From assembly GCF_050624435.1 (NCBI RefSeq), contig NC_134537.1, positions 10,536,584-10,600,583 on the forward strand: a stretch of DNA of 64,000 nucleotides. The letters run 5' to 3'. The position numbers and the translations under genes were made by a program. How positions within the stretch are numbered: the stretch's first letter is position 1; every line of letters begins with the position of its first letter. Of this stretch, positions 60,346 to 64,000 are shown one piece after another. The notes under the pieces are model-generated. The model ran no database searches. It was not told where the DNA came from and saw only the letters and a list, made by a program, of their open reading frames with translations. Source of the DNA: Tenrec ecaudatus (Eukaryota > Chordata > Mammalia > Afrosoricida > Tenrecidae).

Positions 60346-60679
60346 CTAGCTTGTAACCATTGACAAAAAAAAAAAAAGGCATGCAAATCAATGCTCAAGA
60401 GTATTTTGTGTGTATGCAATGCTCTGTTCTCATTTAACAGTATAGAATACACATCTTGCCCTGCCAAGGAAATGGGCTTATTGGTCAGTATTTTCAAGGT
60501 ATTCACGATGGACTGCCAAAAGTATACATTTGTCTAGGAAGAAGCAGCACGGCCAGTGTCCTCCTTAGAGACAAGGACGGTGAGACTTCATCTTACATGC
60601 ACCTTCCCCCCGGGGTCTGGGGTAGCCAGAGACTCTGTCTTGGGTGTGTGTGCGTGGGCACGGAGGGCTGCTCCCCATC

Positions 60680-60915
60680 TTACATACTGTGGACCTGTTG
60701 TCAGCAGAGACCAGTCCCTGGAGAAGGACATCGTGTGGCTAAGTAGAGGGGCAGCCACAAAGAGGAAGGCCCTCAGCAAGATGGATGGACACAGCGGTTA
60801 CAACAACGGGCTCAAGCACAGTCATCCTGGTGAGGGTGGTGCGGGCAGGGCCGGGTTCCGTCCAGTTGTGCACAGGGGCATTATGGACCAGAACTGCATC
60901 GATGGCATCTAACAA
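60680..60915 (+). mobile_element. RTE/BovB-type LINE 3' end
   Basis: 'GACCAGTCCCTGGAGAAGGACATC', 'AGAGGAAGGCCCTCAGCAAG', 'GGGCTCAAGCACAGTCATCC', ending 'GATGGCATCTAACAACTACTACC'. Plus orientation. Confidence 0.8.
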
Positions 60916-60981
60916 CTACTACCAAGTGTGAGAGGCCGAATGCATTATTTACCCAATTCCCCGATTCGAGGCACACAGGAG

Positions 60982-61468
60982 TGTGTTAGTCTGGGTTGAC
61001 TACAGAGACAAATTCAGAGATACTCATGTATGTGCATGAAAAAGCTTTATATAAAGAGCAATTGTACATTGAGAAAACATCCCAGTCCAGTCCAGATCAA
61101 GTCCATAAGTCCGATATTAGCCCACATGTCCGATACCACTCTATAACTTCCTCTTCAGACTCACACAACACATGCAATGACACCTAGTGCAGGACGATCA
61201 CAAGCCAGTGGGTGGAAAGTCTTGTCAGTGGCAGCGGAAGCATCTCGGCGCTGACGTGGGTCTCCACGTGGCTCCTCCAGATCCAAGGCTTTAGTGTAAC
61301 TCCATGTGTCTTGTCAGCAGGAAGAGGAAGCAGAGAGTGTCTGTGTCCCACCTCCAGGGAGCTATTTATCTCTTTAGTACCTCTAAATGAAGCCATCAAG
61401 CTGCGATCTGATTGACAGGCTAAACTCCACCCCTTTTCAAGTTGACAGGAGATTACATAACTTCCCCA
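60982..61468 (-). mobile_element. MaLR-like solo LTR (subfamily B), minus orientation
   Basis: Starts TGTGTTAGTCTGGGTTGACTAC and ends 'CAAGTTGACAGGAGATTACATAAC'. Includes 'GGCGCTGACGTGGGTCTCCACG' in reverse of the copy at 49369. Confidence 0.75.
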
Positions 61469-61514
61469 AGGAGACTTCCAACCTCTACAATCACACGTGC
61501 TTATTTCATTTCAA

Positions 61515-61625
61515 AGGGAGAAAGACAGGGCTTTCAACTCCAGTCAACAGTACCAGTTGCAGAAACCCAAGGGGGGATGGGGGAAGAGGGTCCCTATGAA
61601 TCTGCATTGACTCGTGGCAGTGAGT
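61515..61625 (+). repeat. AfroSINE-type SINE, 5' truncated
   Basis: 'AAAGACAGGGCTTTCAACTCC', 'GTTGCAGAAACCCAAGGGGG', 'ATGAATCTGCATTGACTCGTGGCAG'. Confidence 0.65.
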
Positions 61626-62654
61626 GAGATTTCACTGGAAATAGGACCAAACAGAAATAACCCCCAAATATTGCTCCCACCCCTGAATCACAGCTTCTCC
61701 ATACGATGGGAGGAAATCCCTGTGTACACTGCCAGTCCAACTTGGATGGCCTTAGTCCAGGCCCTTGAGTCTGGTGAATGCAGAGCTGGATCCCAACATG
61801 ATATCCCCCACGGAGAACAAGGGCGGACATTGTTCACACTTTGTCCAGTCCAGGCCAACGTCCACAGAGAGATTAAAGCACAGGTTGAAACCGAAGGAAA
61901 TGCAGGGCACGGAAGACGCCTGGGCTCCTTCTCGATTGCCAGCCTGCTTGCTTTCTATCCTCCCTCCCTCCACTGACTTGATCACCCCCAACCAGTCACC
62001 CCTACAGGGTGCTGACCCAAAACAACAGAGAATGAGAGACCAGCAACCCACAAGGTGCCTGCCTTTCCCTCCTGGGGTTCAGTGAAGCCCAAAACTGGGG
62101 TGGGAGGCGGGGAAGAGCAGAGCTAAGGAACAGGGCCCTTTCTCATTTACCACTGAGACTTGTAAAGGTGCCCATTCTCACTTGGCTAGGACCCAGCTCT
62201 CACCAGGGTCTGGGGCAGCCAGAGACTCTGCTCCTTCATCCTTCAGGCACCTGAGGAAGTGCTGGCAGGCCCCATCTGAAAGCTGAGCTCCGCTTCTGAC
62301 TCAGACAGACCTATCCCCACCATCGTTCACTGACACTTTCTAAAGTGGAAAACCGACTTTAACCAGTTGTCCGAGCACATCTGCCTAGCTCAGTGGAGAG
62401 CGAGGGGGGAAATGGATTGTCTTCTTTTCAGCCGCGTGGGTGATTTTTGGATGGAGAGTCGTAAGTCACCATGGGTCCAATGCAGTGTCTGAAAAGAGCA
62501 AAGCTTGAATGGGGGTCTGAAAGCACACTTGGTGGGGTATCCAAAAGGACAGCGGCGTTAGGGCTGAACCCCGTAGCTCAAAACCCTCAAGACCGTGCCA
62601 TCTTCCAAAAGCAAAAGCAAGTTCATAAGGTCAGACTTTTTAGATTTACTATCC
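61626..62654. other. ENTPD3 upstream intron, unassigned
   Basis: Moderate GC. Long overlapping frames on both strands at 61614-62085 (120 and 106 codons plus, 99 codons minus) match no family and do not resemble the expected ENTPD3 N-terminus. Confidence 0.35.
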
Positions 62655-63187
62655 TTACAATAACAAGTGACACAGTTAAAGTTTATTGTGCCAAACTGGC
62701 CGATAAACACATGTGGGGTTAATTGAAGGTCAGAGAGACAAATGGCTTGGTGAGCCTCGCCTTTCGAGTTCTTGGGTCTCTTGCTTTGTGATGGTTGGAC
62801 CAGGGTGCAGCTGCCTTAGCCAGTTCCCTGCTTCAGCTTGCAAGGCTGACTTCCTGCAAGATATCCCCAAGGAGAAGCCACATGGGCCTACCCTGATGGA
62901 GCCCTGGGAGCTGGAGCAGTCGTGTGGAGACCCCTGCCAGTGCTGAGATGCTTACACATTCACGGATTCGGCTTTCCTCCTGCAGTCGGCATCATTGCGT
63001 GTGTTTTGTGAGATGGAGGAGGACTTTGTGGCTTGGTGTTGGACATATGGGTTAATATTGGACTTGTGGGCTTGAGCAGCACTAGGTTGGGATGTTTCTT
63101 GATGTGCATTTGCCCTTTATATAAAACTCTCTCTTATACATATGAGCTTCTGTGTATTTGTTTCTCTAAAGTACCCAGACTAACACA
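62655..63187 (+). mobile_element. MaLR-like solo LTR (subfamily A)
   Basis: 'GTTTATTGTGCCAAACTGGCCG' near the start, ending 'TCTCTAAAGTACCCAGACTAACACA'. Collinear, in reverse, with 1493-1994 and 45591-46085. Confidence 0.75.
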
Positions 63188-64000
63188 ATAAGAGTACTTG
63201 TATTCTCTTAAGCCAGGTTTGCTATCTTACTTTTCCAGGTTCTAACAGCTATTACGATGGCTATCCAGAACTCAGACAAAATTCAAGATTAAAGGATTCA
63301 TTAAGGAAGTTTAACAACTTGTCATGGCAGTGAGAAAATGCTCAGGGTTCAGTTGTTTCATCAGAATGTTACAAAGTTCTTTGAGTCTGTGAATAAATGC
63401 CCCAAAGGGGCTGACCACTCCACTTTAACCCCCAACCTGAAGGCATTCAGCTTAAGTTCCATGGATCAGGGACCCAGCTCTCTGAAGTCAGTACCCAGAG
63501 GCACCCTCCTCCATGCAGCCTCAGACCCACGGCAGTCAGCTCCACTTCCATGGGTCAACATGCCCAACTCCCCAAACTAAGTGCCCAGAAACACCTCACT
63601 CCTCTCCAGCCAGCCTCCTGCAAAAAGCGCTGAGCTTTCGAAGCTCCCTGGGCTGGGAAGTCCAGCACTCTATGCCATGCTCCGGTTCCTGGGGACTCCT
63701 GCTCCTGCTGCTCCTCCTCTCTGCGGTAGATGTCTTCTGGACCCAGGAGGTTCACCGCGCAAGGATCTCAGGGCCAGAGGATGCGCTCCACTCCCGGCTC
63801 TTGTTGATCATGAAATCCCTCCTCCTGCTTCTCAGAGGGCTCATTTTATCCACAGAGGATGGCCTTCCAGGGAATCCTCCTCACTGTTACTCACAGGCGA
63901 ATACCATCCGTACCCTTCCCTCACCACTTTACCAAACCCATGCAGGTAGTGGTCGACAGCTGGGAGTTAGAGAGTTTGGCTAGAAGAGCCACCTTAGATA
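63188..64000. other. Unassigned right edge with an imperfect ~90-bp duplication
   Basis: A block starting CCATGGATCAGGGACCCAG (63459) recurs imperfectly as CCATGGGTCAACATGCCCAA (63549). A plus-strand frame from about 63673 begins 'MPCSGSWGLLLLLLLLSAVD', which looks like a signal peptide, but it comes from a run of CTG/CTC codons and continues without recognisable domains. Confidence 0.3.

Noticed and set aside
63673-63983. A plus-strand frame starting with a leucine-rich, signal-peptide-like run.
   Set aside because: The leucines come from a CTG/CTC-rich stretch and nothing recognisable follows; not the ENTPD3 N-terminus, which would be on the minus strand.
57791-64000. Search for the ENTPD3 N-terminal exon (cytoplasmic tail and first membrane helix).
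   Set aside because: No minus-strand frame encodes a suitable hydrophobic segment followed by a phase-0 donor; the exon must lie to the right of the window.
1-64000. Search for CRISPR arrays, operons, riboswitches and other prokaryotic features, and for stand-alone tRNA or rRNA genes.
   Set aside because: None seen. The tRNA-like sequences are SINE heads, and the gene structure is clearly that of a vertebrate.

Overview
The window is mammalian nuclear DNA, most likely from an afrotherian and probably a tenrec such as Echinops telfairi. The basis is the repeat content: about three dozen tRNA-derived SINEs of the AfroSINE type, several antisense copies of an RTE/BovB-type LINE, a lineage-specific L1 whose 3' ends finish in a short AATAAA-bearing tail, and four short hAT elements of the SPIN type, which among afrotherians are known from tenrecs. 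The species is an inference; the sequence carries no label.

The only intact protein-coding gene I can support is ENTPD3 (NTPDase3, an ecto-nucleoside triphosphate diphosphohydrolase), on the minus strand. Eight coding exons lie between 57790 and 19444, all with GT-AG introns and matching reading phases. They join into 473 codons plus a stop, which equals residues 57-529 of the human protein with no indel. The N-terminal 56 residues (cytoplasmic tail and first membrane helix), the 5' UTR and the promoter must lie beyond 64000. A 3' UTR of about 1.1 kb and a convincing poly(A) signal near 18370 end the gene.

Layout. 1-540: a CpG- and CRE-rich promoter-like segment that probably belongs to the next gene to the left; RPL14 lies downstream of ENTPD3 in human. 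540-18300: intergenic DNA, mostly nested L1, RTE, SINE and LTR insertions, including a 595-bp solo LTR with a 6-bp target duplication. 18345-64000: ENTPD3, with introns full of repeats. Two retrocopies of host RNAs stand out in the introns: a full-length TPT1 processed pseudogene (47616-48734), and a chimera in which U6 snRNA is joined directly to the last codon and 3' UTR of GAPDH (32798-33088).

I found no undescribed multi-gene system, CRISPR array or operon. What deserves a second look is the evidence for reverse-transcriptase template jumping at two sites (the U6-GAPDH chimera and a double-tailed L1 insertion), internal tandem duplications in three separate SINEs, multi-level nested insertions that allow relative dating, and a changed set of N-glycosylation sites in ENTPD3. 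Repeat boundaries are read by eye and may be off by some tens of bases unless a target-site duplication fixes them.
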